Counted from the stretch's first letter, positions 1 to 8,011 are shown. The stretch is 64,000 nucleotides of DNA from Candidatus Uhrbacteria bacterium (GCA_016205975.1 JACQSK010000021.1:1-64000), one strand, 5' to 3'. Notes: generated by a model from the sequence alone, not told the origin. Program-made: numbers and translations.

Positions 1-94
1 CGCCTCGGCTGCAGGACCGACCGCCTCGGCTGCAGGACCGACCGCCTCGGCTGCAGGACCGACCGCCTCGGCTGCAGGACCGACCGCCTCGGCT
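1..94. repeat. 21-bp tandem minisatellite, four full copies plus part of a fifth
   Basis: Four identical 21-bp units lie at 2-22, 23-43, 44-64 and 65-85, and the first 9 bases of a fifth are at 86-94. The period is a multiple of three and the array lies inside the reading frame that ends at 355, coding a heptapeptide ASAAGPT in each copy. The array may continue upstream of the window. Perfect identity between copies suggests recent slippage or recombination. Confidence 0.95.
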
Positions 95-355
95 CCTAGG
101 CGTACTCGTCGAGCTGCCAATCGTTCTCCGGCAACCAAGAAGAACAAGGGTTCCGGTTGGCGCGGATGGATCGGGAGCGTCGTGTTCGTGGTCGTTTCAA
201 CGGCGTGCTGTTTTGCGACCATCTACGCGTTCAAGCTGGTGGTGCTCGACACCTTGGCGATTGCGGAAACAGCAGCAGAGGCAGGTTTGTCCTCGGGAGA
301 TCCTTCTCGGGAACCCAGCGACGAAGCTGCTGAACCTGGCGAGTCTCAGCCCTGA
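2..355 (+). CDS. 3' end of an Ala-rich single-pass membrane protein, unknown function
   Basis: The open frame enters from the window edge and codes 117 residues before TGA. It starts with four ASAAGPT heptads, then a basic stretch (PRRTRRAANRSPATKKNKG), one hydrophobic segment at about residues 59-77 of the visible part, and an acidic, Ser/Pro-rich tail. The layout suggests a low-complexity linker, a positively charged cytoplasmic anchor, one transmembrane helix and a short outer tail. No family is recognised. A terminator at 373-403 closes the unit before the ATP synthase operon. The N-terminus is outside the window. Confidence 0.75.
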   Translation, partial: ASAAGPTASAAGPTASAAGPTASAAGPTASAPRRTRRAANRSPATKKNKGSGWRGWIGSVVFVVVSTACCFATIYAFKLVVLDTLAIAETAAEAGLSSGDPSREPSDEAAEPGESQP

Positions 356-372
356 GAACGGACTTACACGTA

Positions 373-403
373 GCCCCTTATGCCTCGCGCATGGGGGTTT
401 TTC
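373..403 (+). terminator. Rho-independent terminator upstream of the atp operon
   Basis: CCCC-TT-ATGC / GCAT-GGGG stem with a two-base bulge, a five-base loop and a following T run. It separates the Ala-rich protein gene from the atp promoter at 431-459. Confidence 0.75.
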
Positions 404-430
404 TTCTGGGGACAGTTTTTTGAAACTCCA

Positions 431-459
431 TTGACCCTGAGCCTGTTTCCTCGTATACT
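431..459 (+). promoter_or_regulatory. sigma70-type promoter of the atp operon
   Basis: TTGACC at 431-436 and TATACT at 454-459 with a 17-nt spacer. The expected start near 466 gives a leader of about 15 nt before the ATG at 482, with no visible Shine-Dalgarno. Confidence 0.85.
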
Positions 460-481
460 GGCGGCGCCTTTCATTTTTGCT

Positions 482-718
482 ATGTCTTCTGACGCTCGCT
501 ATTACCGCTTGGCCATGAAGATTTTTGCTGACTTCAGCGGTACGATTGCGATTCCCGCCGTGCTCTTTGCCCTGCTCGGGGATTGGCTTGATGACAGGTA
601 TGCCACAGAGCCTCGGTATCTGATCCTTCTGCTCACCCTGGCTCTTGTTTTGACAGCAGTTATCATCGTTCGCAAGGCGAAGAAGTACCGGAAGGCCTAC
701 GAAGAGCTCATGAAATAA
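482..718 (+). CDS. AtpI/AtpZ-like F1Fo ATP synthase accessory protein
   Basis: A 78-residue protein with two hydrophobic helices (about residues 18-36 and 44-62) and a basic tail (RKAKKYRKAYEELMK), the usual build of the small AtpI/AtpZ proteins that open atp operons and help assemble the c-ring or carry Mg/Ca. The frame could begin at 380, but that start lies inside the terminator and upstream of the promoter; 482 fits the promoter and the CTATG start context common here. It is followed two bases later by atpB. Family assignment rests on topology and position. Confidence 0.75.
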   Translation: MSSDARYYRLAMKIFADFSGTIAIPAVLFALLGDWLDDRYATEPRYLILLLTLALVLTAVIIVRKAKKYRKAYEELMK

Positions 719-720
719 TT

Positions 721-1602
721 ATGTCCTTGATGATTCCTCCAGCCGCGGCTGAACCCCTTTTCTCTCTTGGAGCGTTTCCGATTACCAACGCGATGGTCAA
801 TGGTTGGATTGCTGTCGTGTTTTTTGTTTGCGTGGCTTTGGTTGCGCGTCGGCGCGTCGGCTTCGTCCCGCATGGCGTGCACAATGTCATCGAAGGCGTG
901 ATTGAGTTCCTGCTCACGGAAACAGAAAAGGTCACGGGCGACCGAGCGCGCGCCAAACAGTTTTTGCCGATCGTTGGAACCATTTTCCTGTTCGTTCTTT
1001 TTTCCAACTGGCTTGGCCTCTTGCCTGGGACGGGATCGATCGGCATCTGGGGCGTGCATGAGGGCGCGGTCGAGCTCATCCCGCTCTTGCGTCCGGCTGC
1101 CAGCGACCTAAATCTGACGCTCGCGATCGCCTTGTTTGCCGTGATCGCTTCCCATGTGATCGGCCTCATGGCCGTCGGCCCGCTCGCGCACGTGAGCAAG
1201 TTCGTGAACGTCCGCGGCATCTGGCGCGCGCTTAAGAAAGGCCCCATGGCCATCCTCGTCTCCGTGATCGAGTTTGGCGTGGGCCTGCTCGAGATCGTCT
1301 CGGAGGTCGCCAAGGTGCTCTCCCTCTCCCTTCGGTTGTTCGGCAACATCTTCGCCGGGGAAGTGCTCCTAACCGTGATGCTTGGCATCCTTGCCTGGGC
1401 GCTGCCGATCCCGTTCATGTTTCTTGAGCTCCTGGTGGGCATCATCCAAGCAACCGTGTTTGCCATGTTGACGCTTGCGTACCTGACGGTTGCAACGCAA
1501 AGTCATGAGGAGCATGAGGAAGAGGCCGTAGGGGGCGGAGGTGGACAAAGGGCGCAAAGGGGACAAAGGGGGAAGGAATCATTTAATGAGCTAACCATTT
1601 AA
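721..1602 (+). CDS. atpB: ATP synthase Fo subunit a
   Basis: A 293-residue integral membrane subunit that forms the half-channels for ions next to the c-ring. The family signature LSLRLFGNIFAGEVLL near residue 205 carries the essential Arg that faces the c-subunit carboxylate. Several further hydrophobic helices precede and follow it. Odd feature: the C-terminus is extended by a hydrophilic tail (SHEEHEEEAVGGGGG and then Gln/Arg/Gly-rich) encoded by a short G-rich near-repeat at about 1535-1575, which looks like slippage-derived sequence. Gene order B-E-F-H-A-G-D-C is the standard one. Confidence 0.97.
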   Translation: MSLMIPPAAAEPLFSLGAFPITNAMVNGWIAVVFFVCVALVARRRVGFVPHGVHNVIEGVIEFLLTETEKVTGDRARAKQFLPIVGTIFLFVLFSNWLGLLPGTGSIGIWGVHEGAVELIPLLRPAASDLNLTLAIALFAVIASHVIGLMAVGPLAHVSKFVNVRGIWRALKKGPMAILVSVIEFGVGLLEIVSEVAKVLSLSLRLFGNIFAGEVLLTVMLGILAWALPIPFMFLELLVGIIQATVFAMLTLAYLTVATQSHEEHEEEAVGGGGGQRAQRGQRGKESFNELTI

Positions 1603-1619
1603 TCTCTAACACCTAAACT

Positions 1620-1838
1620 ATGGACGCAGAAACACTCGTTCCGCTCGCCAAAGCCATTGCTATGGGCGTGGGCGCCTTGGGCCCAGGACTCGGTATCGGC
1701 TTGATCGGTGCCAAGGCCATGGAAGCCATCGGCCGCAATCCAGAGGCCGCGGGCAAAGTCTTCGTGCCGATGCTGCTGAGCATGGCGTTTGCGGAGGCCA
1801 TTGCGATTTACGCCCTTGTCGTGTCGTTCACTCTCTAG
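1620..1838 (+). CDS. atpE: ATP synthase Fo subunit c
   Basis: A 72-residue hairpin of two transmembrane helices joined by the polar loop GRNPEA. The ion-binding Glu sits in helix 2 (MAFAEAIAIYALVV). Helix 1 reads GLGIGLIGAKA and lacks the Gln typical of Na+-binding c subunits, so proton coupling is the better prediction. The ATG follows an AT-rich CTATG context without a Shine-Dalgarno. The stop codon lies in a stable hairpin (1825-1844). Confidence 0.96.
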   Translation: MDAETLVPLAKAIAMGVGALGPGLGIGLIGAKAMEAIGRNPEAAGKVFVPMLLSMAFAEAIAIYALVVSFTL

Positions 1839-1844
1839 TGAACG
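1825..1844 (+). promoter_or_regulatory. Hairpin across the atpE stop codon
   Basis: Perfect 8-bp arms CGTTCACT (1825-1832) and AGTGAACG (1837-1844) with loop CTCT. There is no T run, so it is not a typical terminator; a role in 3' stabilisation of the atpE segment is an inference. Confidence 0.6.
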
Positions 1845-1849
1845 TCCGG

Positions 1850-1880
1850 CCAACGGGTATGGAATCATCGTAGCCGTTGG
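1850..1880 (+). promoter_or_regulatory. Second hairpin between atpE and atpF
   Basis: Arms CCAACGG (1850-1856) and CCGTTGG (1874-1880) around a 17-nt loop, 13 nt before the atpF start. Together with the preceding hairpin it fills the only sizeable gap inside the atp operon. Confidence 0.5.
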
Positions 1881-1893
1881 TTGGAAAATATCT

Positions 1894-2430
1894 ATGTCAC
1901 AAGAAGTACAACTGGCTGTTGAAGCCACCGAGTCCGCGGGCGGCATCGGGACGCTCGGCCTCAATCTAAAAATCTTTATCGCCCAGCTCATCAACTTTAC
2001 GGTGGTGCTGCTTGTGTTGTGGAAGTGGGCGTACAAGCCGATCGTGAAAATCCTCGAGCAGCGCCAGGAGAAAATCGAGAAGAGCGTGAAGCAGGCCGCG
2101 GAGGTGGAGGCGCGCGTGGGAGAGATCGCCTCGCAGCAGCGGGCGCTGATTGCTGAGGCCAAGAGCGAAGCGGCGAAGATTCTCGACGAGACGCGCGCGC
2201 AGGCGGATGAGCGGAAAAAAGTCTTGCTGGAAAAGGCTAAGGAGGAGGTGAAGGCGGTCGTCGCGCAGGGCAAAGCGCAGCTGGAAGCGCAGAAGGGTTT
2301 GATGATCCGGGAAGCGAAAGAAGAGATCGCGCAGATTGCGGTTGCGGCGGCGCGGAAAATTATCGAGGAGTCCGTGGATGAGAAGAAAGCGCAGAAGCTC
2401 GCGGAAGCGGTTGTTGAAGAGATGGTATGA
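1894..2430 (+). CDS. atpF: ATP synthase Fo subunit b
   Basis: A 178-residue stator subunit: an N-terminal transmembrane helix at about residues 24-44 (IFIAQLINFTVVLLVLWKWA) followed by a long charged coiled coil rich in Lys, Glu and Ala that reaches F1 and meets the delta subunit. The start at 1894 is chosen because upstream residues in the same frame overlap atpE and lack membrane-protein character; 1894 also has the CTATG context. The 3' end overlaps atpH by four bases (ATGA), suggesting coupled translation. Confidence 0.93.
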   Translation: MSQEVQLAVEATESAGGIGTLGLNLKIFIAQLINFTVVLLVLWKWAYKPIVKILEQRQEKIEKSVKQAAEVEARVGEIASQQRALIAEAKSEAAKILDETRAQADERKKVLLEKAKEEVKAVVAQGKAQLEAQKGLMIREAKEEIAQIAVAAARKIIEESVDEKKAQKLAEAVVEEMV

Positions 2431-2813
2431 ACAGGTCTGAAAAACCATTCGCCGTGGCGCTCGTGGCGGCGCTCGCGGACGCGGACGAGAAGACCGTGCA
2501 GGCGGCAGCAGAAGACCTTGTGCGCGAGCTCTCGGTGCGCAGGGAATTGCACCGCATGCGCGGGATCATCGACGCCTTGGACAGCGCCTGGAGCGCACGC
2601 TACGGCGCGGGCACGATCACGATCGCCACGGCCTATCCCTTAAGCGGCGCTCTGCGCAAGAAGATCGAAAAAATCGCGCAGGGAGCGGAGGTGCGAGAAG
2701 TCGTGGATCCGGACGTGATCGGCGGCGCGAGGATGCGCGTAGACGAGAAGATCATAGAGGGAACGATTCAAGGCAGCCTTGAGCAATTAGCCAGAGCCTT
2801 TCAGAATGTATGA
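2427..2813 (+). CDS. atpH: ATP synthase F1 subunit delta
   Basis: A 128-residue protein in the atpH slot between b and alpha. It keeps the family C-terminal pattern with VTIATAYPL-like sequence (TITIATAYPL), GAEVREVVDPDVIGG and MRVDEKIIEGTIQGSLEQL. It is shorter than the usual ~180 residues, so the N-terminal helical domain is reduced. It links the b stalk to the top of the alpha/beta hexamer. It overlaps atpF and atpA by four bases at both ends. Confidence 0.88.
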   Translation: MNRSEKPFAVALVAALADADEKTVQAAAEDLVRELSVRRELHRMRGIIDALDSAWSARYGAGTITIATAYPLSGALRKKIEKIAQGAEVREVVDPDVIGGARMRVDEKIIEGTIQGSLEQLARAFQNV

Positions 2814-4318
2814 CCACGAAAACACAAATCATCGACGCGCTGAAAGAGGCGCTTGATCGCTTCCATACGGAAGTGAAGCAGGAAGAAGTCGGCACGGTCG
2901 TCTCGGTGGGAGACGGCACCGCGCGCATGACGGGTCTCACGAGCGCCAAGGCTTCCGAGATGCTTGAGTTCCCCGGCGGCGTGTACGGCCTGGCGCTCAA
3001 CCTGGAAGAGGACGGCGTGGGCGCGGTCATCTTGGGCGAGGCCCGTTCGATCAAAGAAGGCGACACGGTCAAGACGACCGGCCGCATCTTGTCGATCCCG
3101 ATCTCAGACGAGGTGATCGGCCGCGTGCTTGATCCCTTGGGCAATCCGATTGACGGCAAGGGGAAGCTCAACGCGAAGACCTACATCCCGATCGAAAAAA
3201 TCGCCCCGGGGGTTATGACGCGCAAGTCCGTGGGCGTGCCGCTGCAGACGGGCATCAAGGCCATCGACTCCATGATCCCCATCGGCCGCGGGCAGCGCGA
3301 GCTGATCATCGGCGACCGCCAAACCGGTAAGACCGCCATCGCGATTGATACCATCATCAACCAGAAGGGGCAGAACGTGAAGTGCATCTACGTCGCGATC
3401 GGACAGAAGGAATCTAAGATCGCTAAAATCGTCGCGCGGCTGGAGGAAGCCGGCGCCATGGCCTACACCACCGTGGTGGTCGCGGGCGCGTCTGATCCGG
3501 CGGCGCTCTCTTACATCGCGCCGTTTGCCGGCTGTACGATCGGCGAGTACTTCATGGGCAAGGGCGAGGACGCGCTGGTCATTTACGACGACCTTTCCAA
3601 GCAAGCCTGGGCGTATCGCGAGATTTCGCTTTTGCTGCGCCGACCGCCGGGACGCGAGGCCTATCCGGGCGACGTGTTCTATTTGCACTCGCGCTTGCTC
3701 GAACGCGCCGCGCGTTTGAACGAGGAGAACGGCGGCGGGTCGCTCACGGCCTTGCCGATTATCGAGACACAAGCGGGCGACGTGTCGGCCTATATCCCCA
3801 CGAACGTCATCTCGATCACGGACGGACAGATTTATCTTGAGACGGATCTCTTCTACCGCGGTATTCGTCCGGCCCTGAACGTCGGCCTTTCCGTGTCGCG
3901 CGTGGGTTCCTCGGCGCAGACGAAAGCGATGAAGAAGGTCGCCGGGAAGCTGCGTTTGGATCTCGCGCAATTCAGAGAGCTGGAAGCGTTCGCCCAGTTT
4001 GCCACAGACCTGGACGAGGGCACGCGCAAGCAGATCGAGCGCGGCCGCCGCCTCACGGAGCTTTTGAAACAGCCGCAGTATCATCCGATTCCCTTTGAGA
4101 TGCAGGTCGCGTCCCTCTACGCGGCGATCAGCGGTTATCTGGACGCGATTCCTGCAGAGCGCATCGTCGAGTGGGAAGAGAAGTTTCAGAGTGCGCTGTT
4201 GAGCGCCGGAAGCGAGGTCATGGAGAAGCTCAAAAACGAAAAAGCGCTGAGCGATGAGATTGAGGCCGGACTCAAAAAACTCATTGAAGATTTTAATCAA
4301 ACGTTTAACGCGGCGTGA
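2810..4318 (+). CDS. atpA: ATP synthase F1 subunit alpha
   Basis: A 502-residue non-catalytic nucleotide-binding subunit, the normal family length. The P-loop is GDRQTGKTA near residue 169, and the family signature PAINVGLSVSRVGSSAQ appears as PALNVGLSVSRVGSSAQ near residue 361. The N-terminal beta barrel, central ATPase domain and C-terminal helical domain are all present. Start overlaps atpH by four bases; atpG follows after six bases. Confidence 0.98.
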   Translation: MTTKTQIIDALKEALDRFHTEVKQEEVGTVVSVGDGTARMTGLTSAKASEMLEFPGGVYGLALNLEEDGVGAVILGEARSIKEGDTVKTTGRILSIPISDEVIGRVLDPLGNPIDGKGKLNAKTYIPIEKIAPGVMTRKSVGVPLQTGIKAIDSMIPIGRGQRELIIGDRQTGKTAIAIDTIINQKGQNVKCIYVAIGQKESKIAKIVARLEEAGAMAYTTVVVAGASDPAALSYIAPFAGCTIGEYFMGKGEDALVIYDDLSKQAWAYREISLLLRRPPGREAYPGDVFYLHSRLLERAARLNEENGGGSLTALPIIETQAGDVSAYIPTNVISITDGQIYLETDLFYRGIRPALNVGLSVSRVGSSAQTKAMKKVAGKLRLDLAQFRELEAFAQFATDLDEGTRKQIERGRRLTELLKQPQYHPIPFEMQVASLYAAISGYLDAIPAERIVEWEEKFQSALLSAGSEVMEKLKNEKALSDEIEAGLKKLIEDFNQTFNAA

Positions 4319-4324
4319 GCCCCT

Positions 4325-5209
4325 ATGGCCGTCCAGACCCGCGCCATCAAACGTCGGATCAAGTCCGTCAAGAATACACGCAAGATCACCAAGGCCATGG
4401 AGCTGGTGGCGGCGAGCAAGATGCGCAAGGCGGTGAACTCCGTCCTTGCCTCGCGTCCCTATTCCAAGCTCGCCTGGAGCACGGTGACGCGGCTCTCGGG
4501 GCGCGTGGAGGAACAGTTGCATCCGCTGTTGCGTTCTCACGCGCAGGTGAAGCGCGTCTTGCTTCTGCTCATCACCTCCGATCGCGGGCTCGCCGGCGGA
4601 TTCAACGTGAACGTCATTCGAAAGACGCGCGAGGAGATCCAACGGTTGGGCACGGACGTCGAGATCCAAACGGTTTGCATCGGCCGACATGGGAGTGAGG
4701 CGATGAGGCGGCTCAAGATGCCGGTCATGGCGAGCTTCCAGGAGATCACCAACAACACCAAGTTTGAGGAAGTGCTGCCCATCGGACGGCTGGTCATGGA
4801 CGAGTTTTCTGCCGGCGCGTTCGATCGTGTACTGGTGGCCTACACGGATTACGTGAGCGCTATTACGCAGAAGCCGGTCGTGCTGCAACTGTTGCCGCTG
4901 TCGGAAGGAACGCAAGGGGAGGATACAGGAGAACAGGGGACGGCAGGGGAGTTCGCGTTTGAACCAAGTCCAGGCGAGGTGCTCGACGCGATGCTGCCGC
5001 GGCTCGTGGAGACGATGGTGTACCAAGCCGTGCTCGAGTCCGCGGCATCCGAACACTCCAGCCGTATGCTGGCGATGCGGAGCGCCTCGGACGCAGCGGG
5101 CGACATGATCGACGACCTCAGCTTCACGTATAACCAAGCTCGTCAAGCCGGTATCACCCAGGAGATCGCGGAGATCTCCAGCGGGAAAGCGGCGCTAGAA
5201 AACTTATAG
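4325..5209 (+). CDS. atpG: ATP synthase F1 subunit gamma
   Basis: A 294-residue rotor shaft. The N-terminal helix (IKRRIKSVKNTRKITKAMELVAASKMRKA) and the C-terminal helix (SEHSSRMLAMRSASDAAGDM, NQARQAGITQEIAEISSG) are the two highly conserved halves of the coiled coil. A Gly/Glu-rich insert (about residues 197-216, TQGEDTGEQGTAGEF) in the globular part is encoded by G-rich low-complexity DNA. Start has the CTATG context. Confidence 0.97.
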   Translation: MAVQTRAIKRRIKSVKNTRKITKAMELVAASKMRKAVNSVLASRPYSKLAWSTVTRLSGRVEEQLHPLLRSHAQVKRVLLLLITSDRGLAGGFNVNVIRKTREEIQRLGTDVEIQTVCIGRHGSEAMRRLKMPVMASFQEITNNTKFEEVLPIGRLVMDEFSAGAFDRVLVAYTDYVSAITQKPVVLQLLPLSEGTQGEDTGEQGTAGEFAFEPSPGEVLDAMLPRLVETMVYQAVLESAASEHSSRMLAMRSASDAAGDMIDDLSFTYNQARQAGITQEIAEISSGKAALENL

Positions 5210-5223
5210 ACCCTGTTGGACCT

Positions 5224-6612
5224 ATGTCTATGCACAAAGGAACAATTTCACAAGTCATCGGCGCGGTCGTGGACGTGCGGTTTGAAGAAGGCACGCTTCC
5301 AGAAATACTGACCGCGCTCACGGTGGACCGGGATGGCGTCCCGCTTACGCTTGAAGTCGCGCAGCACGTGGGTCACAACACCGTGCGCGCCGTGGCCATG
5401 TCTACCACCGACGGCCTCACGCGCGGCCTGGACGTCGTGAACACCGGCAAGCCGATTGCCGTGCCCGTGGGTCCTGAAACGCTGGGGCGCATGTTGAGCG
5501 TGATCGGCGAGCCCATCGACGGATTGGGTCCGGTCAAGACCAAGCGTCAGGATCCGATCCACCGCGAGGCGCCGTCCTTTGCCGATCAGTCCACGCAGGA
5601 CGAGGTGTTCGAGACAGGCATCAAAGTCATCGACCTCATCTGCCCATTTTTGAAAGGCGGCAAGACCGGCTTGTTCGGCGGCGCCGGCGTGGGCAAGACG
5701 GTGCTCATTCAGGAGCTCATCCACAACATCGCTAAAGAGCATGGCGGCTACTCGGTGTTTGCCGGCGTGGGCGAGCGCACGCGCGAGGGAAATGATTTGT
5801 ACCAGGAGATGAAGGAGTCGGGCGTGCTGGACAAGACAAGCCTCGTGTTCGGCCAGATGAACGAGCCGCCGGGCGCGCGGGCGCGCGTGGGGCTCACGGG
5901 GCTGACGCTCGCGGAATATTTCCGCGACGACGAAGGGCGTGATGTCCTGCTGTTCGTCGACAACATCTTTCGTTTCACCCAAGCGGGTTCTGAAGTGTCG
6001 TCCTTGCTCGGGCGCATCCCATCGGCCGTCGGCTACCAGCCCAACCTCGCCACAGAGATGGGCGCCTTGCAGGAGCGGATCACCTCCACAAAAAAAGGTT
6101 CCATCACGTCCATCCAGGCCGTGTACGTTCCCGCCGACGACCTCACCGATCCGGCGCCTGCCACCACCTTCGGCCACCTGGACTCGACGGTCGTACTCGC
6201 GCGTTCACTGGCGGAGCTCGGCATCTACCCAGCCGTTGACCCGCTTGATTCCTCCTCGACGATTCTGGACGTAAACATCGTGGGCGAGGAGCATTACCAA
6301 ACCGCGCGCGCCGTACAGAAGGTCCTCCAGCGCTACAAGGACTTGCAGGACATCATCGCCATCTTGGGCATGGATGAGCTGTCGGACGCAGACAAACTGA
6401 TCGTCTCGCGCGCGCGCAAGATCCAAAAGTTTTTGTCCCAGCCGTTCTTCGTGGCCGAGCAGTTCACCGGCTCTGCGGGAAAGTTCGTGAAGCGCGAGGA
6501 CACCGTGCGCAGCTTCGCTGAGATTTTGAAGGGGACCTACGACCACATCCCGGAACAAGCGTTCTACATGAAAGGCAGCATTGAAGAAGTGGTCGCCGCA
6601 ACAAAAGAATAG
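5224..6612 (+). CDS. atpD: ATP synthase F1 subunit beta (catalytic)
   Basis: A 462-residue catalytic subunit of normal length. Seen are the P-loop GGAGVGKTV near residue 155, the catalytic GVGERTREGNDLY, the Walker B region VLLFVDNIFRFTQAGSEVS and the signature PAVDPLDSSS. A second ATG two codons downstream (5230, MHKG) is an equally good start. It lies 14 bases after atpG. Confidence 0.98.
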   Translation: MSMHKGTISQVIGAVVDVRFEEGTLPEILTALTVDRDGVPLTLEVAQHVGHNTVRAVAMSTTDGLTRGLDVVNTGKPIAVPVGPETLGRMLSVIGEPIDGLGPVKTKRQDPIHREAPSFADQSTQDEVFETGIKVIDLICPFLKGGKTGLFGGAGVGKTVLIQELIHNIAKEHGGYSVFAGVGERTREGNDLYQEMKESGVLDKTSLVFGQMNEPPGARARVGLTGLTLAEYFRDDEGRDVLLFVDNIFRFTQAGSEVSSLLGRIPSAVGYQPNLATEMGALQERITSTKKGSITSIQAVYVPADDLTDPAPATTFGHLDSTVVLARSLAELGIYPAVDPLDSSSTILDVNIVGEEHYQTARAVQKVLQRYKDLQDIIAILGMDELSDADKLIVSRARKIQKFLSQPFFVAEQFTGSAGKFVKREDTVRSFAEILKGTYDHIPEQAFYMKGSIEEVVAATKE

Positions 6613-6635
6613 GTCCTATGGGACCTATCGGCCCT

Positions 6636-7085
6636 ATGTCAGCTAAACTCCATCTCTCCATCGTCACTCCCGAGCGCGTCGTTTTTGAAGACGAGGTTGA
6701 TTACGTTTCCGCTATGACGCAGATGGGCGAGGTGACGATTTTGCCTGGGCATGTGCCCTTGGTGGCCAACCTTCAGGCAGGGGAGCTGCGTCTGAAAAAA
6801 AATGGTGACGAGAGTTTGCTGGTGGCGTCCACGGGGTTCCTGCAGGTGCAGTCGGGAAACACCATCGTCATCTTGGCAGACACGGCTGAGCGCGCCGAGG
6901 AGCTCGAACTGGAAAAAATCGAAGAGGCCCGCGACCGCGCGCGAAAACTCCTCGAGGAGAAGCGCCATGTGGACGACGTCGCATTTGCCGATGCCGCGGC
7001 CATGCTCGAGCGCGAGCTCGCGCGCCATCGCGTGGCGACGAAGCGGAAGAAGTATCGGGACGTCGGGAAGGCGTCGATTGAATAA
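6636..7085 (+). CDS. atpC: ATP synthase F1 subunit epsilon
   Basis: A 149-residue protein with the N-terminal beta-sandwich (KLHLSIVTPERVVFEDEVDY, GEVTILPGHVPLVANLQAGEL) and a C-terminal helical hairpin rich in Glu/Arg that regulates ATP hydrolysis. An in-frame ATG at 6618 would add MGPIGP, an unlikely leader peptide; 6636 aligns with the family start. It closes the classical atp genes, with one more gene 2 bases downstream. Confidence 0.94.
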   Translation: MSAKLHLSIVTPERVVFEDEVDYVSAMTQMGEVTILPGHVPLVANLQAGELRLKKNGDESLLVASTGFLQVQSGNTIVILADTAERAEELELEKIEEARDRARKLLEEKRHVDDVAFADAAAMLERELARHRVATKRKKYRDVGKASIE

Positions 7086-7087
7086 TT

Positions 7088-7870
7088 ATGTTCTCAGAAC
7101 ATATGAACCCAGAGCACGAACACCAAGCTCAACTCGAGCATGAGTGGAAAAAGCAATCCTTGACGATTGAGGCAATTCTGTCTCAGGGGATGGAAGCGTA
7201 TGCCCAATCGGTCGAGGGAGTGGACGCCGCGTTTGAGACAGAGGATCACACGCTTTGTTGCATAGACGAAGGCACCCCGTTCGGGGATAGGCGCAGCGCA
7301 GGGTCGGGGATTCTCGTGGAGGGCGATGATCGAGCGACGTTTATCGAGAACCTCAAGAGGGTCGGTGTGAAAGAGGTCACGAGCCATGCGGGCTGCGGAG
7401 CGGCCGCGCTCTATCGAGAGAAGATGGGCCTGACGGGCCAGTCTGTTGATGAGGTCGCGCAGGAAGGCGCTCGACGCATCGCGCAGGAGCTGGGCGTTCC
7501 CTATAAAGGGCATCTCACCGAGCTCGCTCGTCCAAAAGATTTTCACAGCGCGCGCGTCGTCTATGTCGATGGCACAGGATCGTTTAACCCAGCGGCTGTT
7601 GAAGGGTTGCCTGCGGGATTTGTCGTGAGCCGTAAGTTCATGACGCCTGAGCAATCAAAGGTAGAGGTCGGCATCGCCCTATCGATTGCCTTTGGCGACC
7701 ACGGGTTTGGAAAAAAGTTTTCAGACCGCGAGCCGCTTGTGGTTGTGGCCATCGGGGGAGGGGAGCTGACGGCTGAACAGATGATGCACGAACTCATGGG
7801 TCTAGCCGGCGACCGTCCGGTCAGACTAGAGAAATGGGAGAGAAAAGAAGTCCTAGAGAAAGCCGCCTGA
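7088..7870 (+). CDS. Beta-carbonic-anhydrase-like protein, last gene of the atp operon
   Basis: A 260-residue protein with a C-x-D motif (CCIDEG, about residues 56-61), an SAGSGI stretch and then H-x-x-C-G (SHAGCGAA, about residue 103). The order and spacing recall the zinc ligands and Asp of beta-class carbonic anhydrases (Cys-x-Asp ... AGN ... His-x-x-Cys-Gly), but the rest is divergent. The N-terminal 20 residues are His/Glu-rich. It starts 2 bases after atpC and ends at the operon terminator, so it is cotranscribed with the ATP synthase. Carbonate chemistry is a hypothesis; a redox or structural zinc protein is also possible. Confidence 0.55.
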   Translation: MFSEHMNPEHEHQAQLEHEWKKQSLTIEAILSQGMEAYAQSVEGVDAAFETEDHTLCCIDEGTPFGDRRSAGSGILVEGDDRATFIENLKRVGVKEVTSHAGCGAAALYREKMGLTGQSVDEVAQEGARRIAQELGVPYKGHLTELARPKDFHSARVVYVDGTGSFNPAAVEGLPAGFVVSRKFMTPEQSKVEVGIALSIAFGDHGFGKKFSDREPLVVVAIGGGELTAEQMMHELMGLAGDRPVRLEKWERKEVLEKAA

Positions 7871-7878
7871 ACATTGGG

Positions 7879-7902
7879 AACCGGGCTTCAAACCCGGTTT
7901 TT
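7879..7902 (+). terminator. Terminator of the atp operon
   Basis: AACCGGG / CCCGGTT 7-bp stem, 7-nt loop and a run of five T. The next promoter's -35 box begins four bases after the T run. Confidence 0.92.
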
Positions 7903-7905
7903 GCA

Positions 7906-7934
7906 TTGACGCTTTTCCGCGAAGGGAGTATCTT
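7906..7934 (+). promoter_or_regulatory. Promoter of the 8012 gene
   Basis: TTGACG at 7906-7911 and TATCTT at 7929-7934 with 17-nt spacing. Expected start near 7941, leaving a leader of about 70 nt. Confidence 0.8.
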
Positions 7935-7942
7935 TTCGCCAT

Positions 7943-8003
7943 TCTGGGAACCAACCCAGAGTCATAGGCGGGAGCCACTGCTCCCGCATAGCGAACCAAG
8001 GAG
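7943..8003 (+). promoter_or_regulatory. Structured 5' leader with Shine-Dalgarno
   Basis: Two consecutive hairpins: TCTGGG/CCCAGA (7943-7960, 6-nt loop) and GCGGGAGC/GCTCCCGC (7968-7987, 4-nt loop). They are followed by AAGGAG at 7998-8003, eight bases before the ATG at 8012. Such a structured, SD-bearing leader is exceptional in this window. No known riboswitch class is recognised. Confidence 0.6.
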
Positions 8004-8011
8004 ATGCACTC

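Noticed and set aside
1..94. Possible CRISPR array
   Set aside because: Repeats are directly adjacent with no spacers and lie in frame within a coding region.
3104..5146. 680-codon open frame on the minus strand
   Set aside because: Antisense to atpA and atpG, whose motifs are complete; GC-rich codon bias keeps the opposite frame open. Translation has no family features.
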